A model generated the notes under the pieces. It saw only the letters and a program-made list of their open reading frames with translations, did not search any database and was not told the origin of the DNA. From assembly GCF_000013345.1 (NCBI RefSeq), contig NC_007777.1, forward strand, positions 124,001-188,000: 64,000 nucleotides of DNA, given 5' to 3'. The position numbers and the translations under genes were made by a program. Of the stretch, positions 20,898 through 29,064 are shown one piece after another. Position 1 is the stretch's first letter. Each line of letters begins with the position of its first letter. This stretch comes from Frankia casuarinae. Its GTDB lineage: Bacteria; Actinomycetota; Actinomycetes; Frankiales; Frankiaceae.

Positions 20898-23800
20898 GTG
20901 AGTGGGCAAGGGAACGAGGCGGGCAGCCTGCATCGAGCCGGTGTCGCCGCTTGGCTGGTGTCGCATGGAATTAATGGAAATCCTATTCCTCTGGACGACA
21001 CGGCGAATTCTGGAACGATTCAGAGCGTCGACTTTGAAACAAATGATGCTATCGACGACATACATTGTAAGCTAACGGACGGCCGTACACTGCTAGTACA
21101 GGCGAAGCGAGCTTGCGGTGACGATCGACATTTGAAGGATACCGTCTACCAGTGGGCACGCCAACGGCCCGAAGCCGGTGTAATATTCGGCCTCGCTGTT
21201 GCTGAGCCGAAAGGACCAGTTCGGCATCTCCGTACGGCCTTAAACCGGCGTAGGAGGTCGATACCAGGAAACCCAAGCTCTGGAGAGAAAAGCGCGCTGG
21301 CAGCACTCGCCAAAGCATTCCCTGTAGACATCTCAACCTCCCGACGCGAAGAAATCTTGGACTCCGCTTATGTGCTGGTCGTCGATGCGCATGAGCCGGG
21401 GTTGCCCCATTTTCAAGCTGCAGCTTCCTGGTTGGTAGCTGCAGGTGTTCCACATGAGCGCGGGGCCGAAGCATTCGAGGCATTGAGATCGCGGCTTCAG
21501 GCCGACGCGGCGAAGGCACGCGGGAGTGATCTGGACGATTGGCTCGAAATACTTGCTAAGGCTGGATACCCGCTCGCAGAGGAATATCGTGGGTCACGCG
21601 GCCAGCGCCGCCAGTTCGACTTGGGAGTTCTGGCGCGATATTGCGACCGCTTTCAAGCCGACCGCGGAATGCTATCTTTCGCGCTACTCGCCGATGACCT
21701 ACCGCCGATGAAGGTCGAGGGCCTGGCGAAATCATTCACGGTTAGTTGGTCGTCGACCTTCGAAAATCGGAAGTATGCTTCGGAACCCTTGCTTGACGTC
21801 GCTCGGCGCTGGGGCCGGCTAGTGGTTACCGGTCTGCCTGGTTCTGGAAAGTCGACAGCCATAAGACAGCTTGCGGCGGAATGGGCAGCCACGTCGGACG
21901 CGCCCATACCTATTTTGGTGTCGCTAAAGGTCGTAGCCGAGAATCCTCCCGAGCCGGCTTCATTCACTCCGGCTATGCTCGTCGATGCCGCGCTTCCTAA
22001 GCTCGGAGGAGACGAGAGGAGAGCCTTGCACGCCACTCTACTGGCTAAAATCGGAGACGGAGACGCTGCGCTTCTCCTCGATGGCCTTGATGAGTGCGGG
22101 ACCGCAACCAGCACGATAGCTGATGGAATAACTCGACTCCTCGAACAGCTACACCCGGATACCGACGTAATAGTTACGGCGCGAGGGAGCGCCCTTCCTG
22201 CCGCTTCGAAGACAGGACTTCCTACCGTTGAGTTGACTGAACCGCAAGGTCTCACGTCTCAGCTTGACAATCTGATCCGCCATGCGGCAAAAATTCGAGC
22301 GAACGGCCAGCAAGAGGCCGAGTGGGCGGCCGCGCGTATCTCGTGGCTAGAGTCCGTCCGCCGCGCGGATGGTCATGGTGGCGGTCCGTTGCTGGTTCGA
22401 TCAAACAGCCTTTGGCAGGTTCCGCTACTTGCGACAATGGTTACACTTCTGGCGACATTGCGGCCGACCGAAAAGATTCCTACCAATAGATCACTTTTGT
22501 TCATGGCGGCAGTGGAGGAATCGGTCACCAAATGGGAATCACGGCGTGCCATACAGCGCGTGCCATGGAACGTAAGTGACCCTCGGATGCTCGTCGACGG
22601 CTTTGCCGTGATCGCGCATGAGCTCGCCCATCGTAGCGGTCGCTTGTCGGTTGAAATCGCTAGAAAATCGATCAGAGACCGCGCGGTTCAATATTGGGGA
22701 ATGTCGCGGGGGCCAGCAGAGTCGGCCTCTGCAGACATTGTTAGGTTCTGGGACGAAGTTATCGGGGCCTTTCCGAGAAATTCAGATGGAATGCTTCTTT
22801 CGCGAGCGCAGTATCTTGTGGATATTGGCGACGCGATGTGGGCCGCTCACGTTCTCGAAGACGAAGAGGAAAGAAAGGCTTGGGTGAATCGTGCGCTCGA
22901 GGATCCGAACCGCCGCGAGGCTTTTATTCTAGCTGTTTTGTACGCGCCGTCGATTTTGCATAGTATCGAAACCTTCCATGGTAGTGGAAATGATCGCGGG
23001 CGAAGGGCGCTTGTTTGGGCCGCTGACGCCATCAGAGAGGGTGGTAGATCTCTGATGAATGTTGTCACCCCCGCCCTGATGGCAGCACTTGCAGATGCTG
23101 CAGGCAAAGGATTGGCCCTCCCCGATATCGGTAGCAACAGTGCAGGTCAGAGGAGCGGGCGAGACCCCAAGGAGTGGGAGTACGTCCTACGGCTGGCTGG
23201 TCTGCCGGTCGTCCCCCAACTCCGCAAGTTGCGGGACGACTTGCTTGCCGGACTGCGGTTGAACAAGGAGCACCGTTTGGTGTCCCAAGCGCTCACTTCA
23301 CTTACCGATGCGGTGGTAGACGGGCATACCGAAATACCAAACTCTTCCTTGGCTGCGCTTAAAGAAATGCTGGCCGTTCCGGCGCCACGGCGAGTAAATC
23401 GTCCACCGCGCAGAAATTCGCGTGGAGTTATGAGCTTCACTCTACCGGAACGCCGGCGTCCGATAGGATATGCCGACGTGCTCAAACTTGCAGCCGAGTA
23501 CGCTGGAAGTCTCGATTCATCGACCCGAACGGCTATCTACAGCGAGGCTCGGGAAGCTAGTGTTCGCGACTATTTTGAAATCGTAGCCGTTTTGCAGGCA
23601 AAGGGATTCTCTGATCCGCAACCATTTTTCAGAGTCCCTGAACTTATTCGCCTAACCGAGGAGTTTCCCAGTCATTGGGCGGCTGTCGAATGGCTGTTTC
23701 GCCCTATGGAAAATATCTCGGAAGGTACGCAGCTGCGGCGGGTGCAGCGGTGGAGACCCGCCGAGATTCTAGAGTTCACCGAACTCATCGGTCTACGTGC

Positions 23801-24125
23801 ATCTGGTCTTGATGATCTGAGGGCCGGCAGGAATGAGGCCACGACGACCATAGAATCTCTAGTTAAATGTGTTTGCTCATCCTATAGAATTTCGGAATCT
23901 CATATCGCGGCTCAAGCGGCCTACATTGCAAGTATCGCATCGACTGGGGACCAGCAGATTGTCCGAATTATTCTGGGGATTCCCCCTGCTCGCGAAGTGC
24001 GTTTCGTAGTGCCAAGTACGGAATTTCGGCTCGAGGGCCTTGAGTCTTTGCTTGCTGGGTACGCAAGTACATGCCAGATACTGAGCCTTTTCAATCTCTG
24101 TTTGTCTGATTCTTTCGGCCGTTGA
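20898..24125 (+). CDS. PD-(D/E)xK-like nuclease fused to a NACHT NTPase (candidate Avs/STAND antiviral protein)
   Basis: 1075 residues from a GTG with a modest GACGAGAG site. N-terminal domain (about 1-160): AIDDIHCKLTDGRTLLVQAK, with Asp53/54 and the Q-x-K at 68-70, the D-(QxK) core of Mrr/Cap4-type nucleases. NACHT domain: Walker A VVTGLPGSGKSTAIRQLA (near 310-326), Walker B AALLLDGLDECG (near 390-401) and a later VIVTARGSALP sensor-like strand. The remaining 600 residues are mostly helical and should form the sensor. This architecture matches bacterial STAND NTPases that detect phage proteins and activate a fused nuclease. GC is well below the surrounding genes and codons are less biased, indicating recent acquisition. 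In-frame codons after the TGA (GSPIDELNGHWFRSFRHLA) hint that the stop may be secondary. Confidence 0.85.
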   Translation: MSGQGNEAGSLHRAGVAAWLVSHGINGNPIPLDDTANSGTIQSVDFETNDAIDDIHCKLTDGRTLLVQAKRACGDDRHLKDTVYQWARQRPEAGVIFGLAVAEPKGPVRHLRTALNRRRRSIPGNPSSGEKSALAALAKAFPVDISTSRREEILDSAYVLVVDAHEPGLPHFQAAASWLVAAGVPHERGAEAFEALRSRLQADAAKARGSDLDDWLEILAKAGYPLAEEYRGSRGQRRQFDLGVLARYCDRFQADRGMLSFALLADDLPPMKVEGLAKSFTVSWSSTFENRKYASEPLLDVARRWGRLVVTGLPGSGKSTAIRQLAAEWAATSDAPIPILVSLKVVAENPPEPASFTPAMLVDAALPKLGGDERRALHATLLAKIGDGDAALLLDGLDECGTATSTIADGITRLLEQLHPDTDVIVTARGSALPAASKTGLPTVELTEPQGLTSQLDNLIRHAAKIRANGQQEAEWAAARISWLESVRRADGHGGGPLLVRSNSLWQVPLLATMVTLLATLRPTEKIPTNRSLLFMAAVEESVTKWESRRAIQRVPWNVSDPRMLVDGFAVIAHELAHRSGRLSVEIARKSIRDRAVQYWGMSRGPAESASADIVRFWDEVIGAFPRNSDGMLLSRAQYLVDIGDAMWAAHVLEDEEERKAWVNRALEDPNRREAFILAVLYAPSILHSIETFHGSGNDRGRRALVWAADAIREGGRSLMNVVTPALMAALADAAGKGLALPDIGSNSAGQRSGRDPKEWEYVLRLAGLPVVPQLRKLRDDLLAGLRLNKEHRLVSQALTSLTDAVVDGHTEIPNSSLAALKEMLAVPAPRRVNRPPRRNSRGVMSFTLPERRRPIGYADVLKLAAEYAGSLDSSTRTAIYSEAREASVRDYFEIVAVLQAKGFSDPQPFFRVPELIRLTEEFPSHWAAVEWLFRPMENISEGTQLRRVQRWRPAEILEFTELIGLRASGLDDLRAGRNEATTTIESLVKCVCSSYRISESHIAAQAAYIASIASTGDQQIVRIILGIPPAREVRFVVPSTEFRLEGLESLLAGYASTCQILSLFNLCLSDSFGR

Positions 24126-24196
24126 GGATCACCAATTGACGAATTGAACGGGCACTGGTTCCGGTCGTTCCGTCATCTGGCGGCGGCGATAGTTGT
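24126..24196. other. Short tail between NACHT gene and IS5-type element
   Basis: In frame with the NACHT gene after its TGA, about 22 further codons read without a stop up to the IS boundary near 24196. Either the gene once extended further and was cut by the IS, or this is chance. Confidence 0.35.
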
Positions 24197-24288
24197 TCGG
24201 GCGGTGGCCGGAGGGGTGCCGTAAATAGAGAAGTCCCCGGTAGATCACAGGGTGTCTACCCCACTGTGCCCTTGACCGAGGACTTCCG

Positions 24289-25000
24289 TTGCTAACCTAC
24301 CCTGGTGTCGTCGACCTGCCCGAGTCGACCCTGACCTTCCTCGCGGGGCTGCTGGCCGAGGATCGCGCCCAGCGTCGGACCTGGCGCAAGCTGCCCCCAC
24401 CCGAGCAGGCACTCCTGGTGCTCGTCCACCTCCGCAAGGGTGAACGCTACGAGCAGCTCGCCGAGGGCTTCCAGGTCAGTGTCGGCACCGTCCACAACTA
24501 CATCCGCGAAGCCGTCCGCCTGCTCGCCACTCACGGCCGGACCCTGCTCGCCGCGGTCTGGATCTTCGCGTGGACCCAGAGCAACTTCCTCATCCTCGAC
24601 GGCACCGTCGTGCGTACCAACCGTGTCCGCGCGCACAACAAGCTGTACTACTCGGGCAAGCACAAGTACCACGGCATCAACCTGCAGGGCCTCACCGACC
24701 CCTACGGCCGGCTGATCTGGATCTCCGAAGGGCTTCCCGGCTCCGTCCATGACCTCACCGCGGCCCGGATGCACGACATTCTCGATCTGATCGACCGCTC
24801 GGAGCTCTACCTCTACGCGGACAAGGGCTACGTCGGCGGCGAGGGCGACCGCCTCCTCGTCCCGATCAAGAAACCCAAGAACAACGACCTCCCCGACCGT
24901 GACAAGGAGGCCAACCGGACCCACGCCACCACCCGCTCACAAGGCGAACGAGGATTCGCGGTCCTCAAGAACTGGCACATATTCGACCGTTTCCGTGGCT
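24289..25000 (+). pseudogene. IS5-type (DDE_Tnp_4) transposase, split by IS701
   Basis: Identical in protein sequence to the intact copy at 46920-47693 up to NWHIFDRFRG: HTH region QLAEGFQVSVGTVHNYIREA, first Asp LILDGTVVRTNR, second Asp YADKGYVGGEGD, Glu region TRSQGERGFAVLKNW. The last 23 codons (from CPRRVGTFAQ) lie beyond the inserted element at 26696-26764. Confidence 0.88.
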
Positions 25001-26695
25001 CTAGAGTTTCGCAGTTTTCTTGATCCAGATCAGTGTCTGGCAACGGCTGGATAATTTTCCCGATTGCTTTCGGGTGGATGATTCCCTGGTGCCTGCCGGT
25101 GGTATCGCGGTGCGTGGCGGAGGGGTGGAAGGCCAGCGCGAGGGGCTGGTGGCGGGAGCATCAGCGTTTCCTGTACCAACCCGAAAGTTGGACGCCGATG
25201 CTCCCGGACGTGACGATACCGGTTTCTCTGGCGGTGCTGCTGGAGGGTTTCCGGCCGTGTTTCACCGCGCCGTCGTTCCGGACGTTCCGGGCGCTCGTCG
25301 TGGGGATGCTCGCCACCGGCGGGCGGCGCACGGTGTGCGGGATGCTCGTCGGCGCGGGCCTGTCCACGCTGTGGCCGCACGACCGGGCGCACCGGTTTTT
25401 CGCGCGGGCGGTCTGGTCGCCGGAGAAGGTCGGCCTGGCGCTCGCCCGGCTCGTCGTCGACCGCCTCGTCCCGGCCGGGCCGCTGCACGTCGTCGTCGAT
25501 GACACCCTGTTCCACCGGGCGGGGAAGAAGGTGTGGGCGGTGGGCTGGTTCCACGACGGATCCGCGAAGGGGCCAGACCAGGTCGGGTTCGGCAACAACT
25601 GGGTGATCGTCGGCCTCGTCGTGCCGGCGCCGCTGCTCGGCCGGCCGGTCTGCCTGCCGGTCCTGGCCCGCCTGGTCCGCAAGGACACCGTCTCGGCCTC
25701 GCGGCTCTGGCTGGCCGCCCGCGCGGTCGAACAGCTGGCCGGGGCGTTCCCCGCCCGCCGGGTCCACGTCGTCGCGGATGCCGCCTACGCCGGCGACGAG
25801 CTCAGGGGACTGCCGGCCTCGGTGACCTGGACGACCCGGCTCCGCCGCGACGCCGCCCTGTTCGCCCCCGCCCCACCCCGCACCGGGAGACGTGGCCGGC
25901 CCCGACTCAAGGGCGACCGGTTGCCCTCCCTCGCCCAGCTCGCCGCGGCCGCGACGTTCCGCCCGACGGCCGTGACCCGCTACGGCCGCGCCGGGACCGT
26001 GCACACGGCGGTCATCCGCTGCCTGTGGTACGGAGTGTTCGGCCCCCGCCCCGTCACCGTCGTCCTCGTCCGCGACACCGACCGGCCCGGGACCTACGAC
26101 CTCGCGCTCGTCACGACCGACACCCTGACCAGGCCCGCCGAGCTCGTCGCCCGCTATGCGGCCCGCTGGTCGATCGAGGTCGCGATCGCGGACGCGAAGC
26201 AGATCTTCGGGGTCGGCCAGGCCCGCAACCGACTCACCGCCGCCGTCGAACGCACCGTCCCGTTCGGCCTGGCCTGCCAGACCCTCGCCTTCGCCTGGTA
26301 CCTCACCACCGGCCACCACCACGGCGACGCCGCCGACCACCGCGCCCGCACCCCCTGGTACACCACCAAGACCCGCCCCTGCACCGCCGACCTCGCCGTC
26401 AAGCTCCGCCGCGTCCTGATCACCACCCAATATCAGCCCACACGGCCCGCGAACCCGACCGACGCGGAAATCCACACCCTCCGCCTCGCCTGGGCCACCA
26501 CCGACAGCGCCCTCGCGGCCTGACCAGCCCCCATCCCGGCCCCACAGCCCGGGAACCAGACAAAACAGACATCGACCCGAGACCGCAAACCAGCTCAAAC
26601 ACCCCACCACGAACCAGCACACCAAACACGCACAGAACACGTCTCACGCGACGTCAACCATAAAATTGGAGATCAAGAAAACCGCGAAAGTCGAG
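25001..26695 (+). mobile_element. IS701-type element, full length
   Basis: 1695 bp. Left end CTAGAGTTTCGCAGTTTTCT and right end, read inward, CTCGACTTTCGCGGTTTTCT form imperfect inverted repeats of about 25 bp. Ends are fixed by the 6-bp target duplication. It carries one transposase gene. The truncated relative at 2294 shares its left end. Confidence 0.93.
25198..26523 (+). CDS. IS701-family transposase, complete
   Basis: 441 residues from the ATG at 25198 (MLPDVTIPVSLAVLLEGFRP), the start shared with the other copy. Catalytic blocks: HVVVDDTLFHRAGKKVWAVG (Asp), VHVVADAAYAGDELRGL (Asp), and ARWSIEVAIADAKQIFG (Glu). This is the DDE_5-type fold. Length and ends appear intact, so this copy is probably active. 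Upstream in-frame codons to 25033 are leader sequence without a ribosome site. Confidence 0.92.
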   Translation: MLPDVTIPVSLAVLLEGFRPCFTAPSFRTFRALVVGMLATGGRRTVCGMLVGAGLSTLWPHDRAHRFFARAVWSPEKVGLALARLVVDRLVPAGPLHVVVDDTLFHRAGKKVWAVGWFHDGSAKGPDQVGFGNNWVIVGLVVPAPLLGRPVCLPVLARLVRKDTVSASRLWLAARAVEQLAGAFPARRVHVVADAAYAGDELRGLPASVTWTTRLRRDAALFAPAPPRTGRRGRPRLKGDRLPSLAQLAAAATFRPTAVTRYGRAGTVHTAVIRCLWYGVFGPRPVTVVLVRDTDRPGTYDLALVTTDTLTRPAELVARYAARWSIEVAIADAKQIFGVGQARNRLTAAVERTVPFGLACQTLAFAWYLTTGHHHGDAADHRARTPWYTTKTRPCTADLAVKLRRVLITTQYQPTRPANPTDAEIHTLRLAWATTDSALAA

Positions 26696-26788
26696 GTGGC
26701 TGCCCACGCCGCGTCGGCACCTTCGCCCAGGCCGCCCTCGTCCTCGCCACCGAGGGCCTTTAGGAAAACCAACTTTGAAATGGCTCAC

Positions 26789-27120
26789 TGTCGGAGGTGG
26801 CATTTTCGATTCTACGAGTTGACAGGGATCGACGTGTCGGCCTGGAAGTCCGCAAAGCCATGACGGCGCTTAGTCCCAGCAGACGAGGCAGAGCAGCAGC
26901 GCTCACAATCGGTCATTCGGAGGACAGATCAGCAACTGCCGAGGAGCTTCTTGAATCCTCAGACCCGAACGTCCGAGTAGCGGCAGCGAAGGCACTCACA
27001 CGAATCGCGAGCACTGATGTAGGCGCGGCTCCGCTCGTGGCTCTGGCGCGCAACGACCAAGACCTAGCGGGCAAACATTCAGCCCGGGCCGCGTGGGTGT
27101 CGTTTGATGGCATGACGTGA
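26789..27120 (+). pseudogene. HEAT-repeat protein, C-terminal fragment
   Basis: Directly after the IS5-type end the plus frame reads SEVAFSILRVDRDRRVGLEV, ending in two HEAT-like helices, TAEELLESSDPNVRVAAAKA and LTRIASTDVGAAPLVALARN, and a stop at 27120. There is no start. Composition is lower in GC than the IS elements and similar to the NACHT gene. It may be the end of the NACHT protein's sensor region or of a separate partner gene; the IS insertion prevents deciding. Confidence 0.5.
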
Positions 27121-27177
27121 TGCCGGTCGGCGCGGGTGCGCCTCCGGTCGGTGGTGTTGTCGGGTGGGGGTTGTGTT

Positions 27178-27333
27178 TCAGGCCGGGGTGGCGGGCGGCC
27201 AGTCGGGGATCCAGGCCCGGCCGGTGACGACCTCGCGCAGGGTCGTCATGACGTCGCGGCCGTGCTTCGCGGCGGTGCGCAGGTAGCCGAGGATCGTGTA
27301 CCGGTCCTGGGTGACCGTGTCGCTGGTCAGCCG
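27178..27333 (-). pseudogene. Transposase C-terminal fragment (IS66-like?)
   Basis: The minus frame reads SDTVTQDRYTILGYLRTAAK, MTTLREVVTGRAWIPDW and ends PPATPA at a TGA at 27180-27178. The style matches the C-termini of IS66-type transposases of Streptomyces and Frankia, though not the IS66 copy in this window. The 5' side is cut off by the ISAs1 element at 27334. Confidence 0.45.
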
Positions 27334-28895
27334 CAGGGCTCCGGCACGTTCGCGTTATGACCGGCTCGTCCGCGCGCCGACGGGACGGCCTGGATGTCCG
27401 TATCGTCAGGGAAAGCCGTGCAGGTCGAGCGCGGCGGTGGCGGTCTTGCAGGCCCGGCGCCCGGCCGGAACGTAGCGGTGGCCCGCGGCGCGGACCGCGT
27501 GCGCGACAGTGGCGCGGAAGATCGCGAGGTTGGCCGGGCCGCGGCGGGTCCGGCTCCGGCTCGCGTCCTCACCGAAAGTGACGTCACGGACGTGGTGCTG
27601 ACGGTTCTCGATGATCCACTGGCCGCGGGCGGCGTCGGCGAGGAACCCGGCCGAGGCCTGCTCGAAGGCCAGATCCGTGATGCCGTAGACCGTCTCCCGG
27701 CTGGGTTTCCTGCCCTTCTCCCGGCGCCAGCGCTGGATCCGGACGGCCTGGCGGGCGTGCGGGAACTCGGCGTGCTCGACGGTCGCGGCCTTCAGCGTGC
27801 GGGTCTCGTCACGGCCGTGGCCATGGTCGTGGGTGGTGTCGGCGACCGGGACGTCCGCCCACGGCAACGCGGCCAGGAACGCGCGCAGCGTTGGCTGGTT
27901 GCCCTTCACGACCGCAAGGTAATGGGCCTTCTTGTCGGTGACCAGCCAGTCGAGATGGTCGCGCACGGTATGCAGAGCGTCGAAGGTCAACAGGTCGCAG
28001 GCAAGGTCGAGGGGCTCGAGGACAGGGCGGAACGCCTTCGTCTCATTGCTCTTCGAGTCCACCTCGTGCTGGTTGACCAGCCGGCCGGTCGCCTGGTCGG
28101 CGACCCCGACCAGTTGGACCTGCCGCCCGTCGGCGCGCTTCGCGCCGCGGCTGGTCTTCCCATCCAGTGCGTAGACCGCCCGCACCGCTTCTCCCGCCGC
28201 CTCGGGTGACGCCGGCTTCGGCGGGGCCGGGTCGGCCAGCGGCGGATCGAGCAGTGCGCGGGCGAGCCGCGCGTCGTCGGTGTCGTTGAGGAACCGGCGG
28301 ATCGTCGACTCGCTCGGCAGCCGGTAGCCGTCAAACGGGTCGTACGGCAGCCGCAGCCGGCGCCGTTCCTCCTCCGTGGTGCCGGCGAGCCATTCGATCA
28401 CGGCGGTGACCCGGTCATGGCCCGCCGCGGTCAGCGCGCACAGCCACACCGCCGCCAGCACCGCCAGCGGGTAGACCCGCCCACGTCGGCCCCGGTGCTC
28501 GCCCATCGCGTGCAGCCGCTGCCAGATTCCCTCACGCGACACCGCGCCGGCTCCCACCACACCGGCCGCGTCACGCGACAATGCCCCCACAGGCACGTGC
28601 GCTCCCGGACCACGAAGACGTTAGACACCTCCGTGATCTACAGGCGCCGTGCCTGTCTTCTTCTCAGCGACGCGTGACCTGGCCGTGTCCGCCCGCCGAC
28701 CCCCGCGCCCGCCCGATCAGGGCATACCGGGACCCCACCAGCCAACTCCGGGCGGACCGGGACCTCAGCTGACAGAACCGGCCAGGGCACCGCCCAGCAG
28801 GCCAGAACAACGAACACCTGGATCGATCACGCGATCAGCGCCACCCAGGACGCACGGCCACGATCACACCAAAGCGCGAACGTGCCGGAGCCCTG
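27334..28895 (-). mobile_element. ISAs1-type element, complete
   Basis: Perfect 21-bp terminal inverted repeats: CAGGGCTCCGGCACGTTCGC at 27334 and its complement ending at 28895. One transposase gene is read on the minus strand. No target duplication is obvious in the flanks (CAGCCG on the left, CGGGTT on the right). Confidence 0.9.
27406..28596 (-). CDS. ISAs1-family transposase, complete
   Basis: 396 residues. Motifs in order: RGRVYPLAVLAAVWLCALTA (N-terminal), YALDGKTSRGAKRADGRQVQ (first Asp), ACDLLTFDALHTVRDHLDWL (second Asp), HYLAVVKGNQPTLRAFLAAL, and ARGQWIIENRQHHVRDVTFG (Glu). This is the standard ISAs1/H-repeat protein. It is uninterrupted and the element has intact ends, so transposition is plausible. 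It is more diverged from the ISAs1 copy at 17673 than a recent duplicate would be. Confidence 0.92.
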   Translation of the reverse strand: MPVGALSRDAAGVVGAGAVSREGIWQRLHAMGEHRGRRGRVYPLAVLAAVWLCALTAAGHDRVTAVIEWLAGTTEEERRRLRLPYDPFDGYRLPSESTIRRFLNDTDDARLARALLDPPLADPAPPKPASPEAAGEAVRAVYALDGKTSRGAKRADGRQVQLVGVADQATGRLVNQHEVDSKSNETKAFRPVLEPLDLACDLLTFDALHTVRDHLDWLVTDKKAHYLAVVKGNQPTLRAFLAALPWADVPVADTTHDHGHGRDETRTLKAATVEHAEFPHARQAVRIQRWRREKGRKPSRETVYGITDLAFEQASAGFLADAARGQWIIENRQHHVRDVTFGEDASRSRTRRGPANLAIFRATVAHAVRAAGHRYVPAGRRACKTATAALDLHGFP

Positions 28896-28984
28896 CGGGT
28901 TTTTCGGGGGTTCCGGTGTTCTGGATGGCTGCTCGTGATCTTGCGCGCCGGACACGGCATCAGGGCCGTCGATCGCCCATCCGG

Positions 28985-29010
28985 GGCACGGTGTGGTTAC
29001 ACGCCGTGCC
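28985..29010 (-). terminator. Hairpin downstream of the CBASS operon
   Basis: GGCACGG (28985-28991) pairs with CCGTGCC (29004-29010) around a 12-nt loop with further partial pairing. It lies 55 bp beyond the Cap4 stop codon in the direction of transcription. There is no clear U-run on the minus strand, so it is only a candidate terminator. Confidence 0.4.
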
Positions 29011-29064
29011 GACGGGTAGCTCGTTGCCGCAGGTCCCGGCGGAGATCGATGCTGCGGGCGTTGT

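Larger units (their letters stand above)
24995..26701. repeat. 6-bp target-site duplication of the IS701 insertion
   Basis: GTGGCT lies at 24995-25000 directly left of the element and again at 26696-26701 directly right of it. The uninterrupted IS5 copy has this hexamer once (CCGTGGCTGCCC), which proves the duplication and defines the ends exactly. Confidence 0.9.
24197..26788 (+). mobile_element. IS5/ISL2-type element, interrupted by an IS701 copy
   Basis: Same element as at 46897-47787, in the opposite orientation; the ends are inferred from where the two copies stop matching (left TTCGGGCGGTGGCC, right near AATGGCTCACTG). The transposase gene is split at 25000 by the IS701 element and resumes at 26696 with CCCACGCCGCGTCGGC. 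This copy is therefore dead, and it marks a nested insertion inside the element. Confidence 0.85.

Noticed and set aside
25030-26640. 536-codon minus-strand frame over the IS701 transposase
   Set aside because: Antisense shadow of the transposase, Gly/Arg/Asp-rich without motifs.
27121-27177. Short G-rich stretch after the HEAT fragment as a regulatory element
   Set aside because: Only GC-skewed sequence, with no repeat or symmetry to support it.
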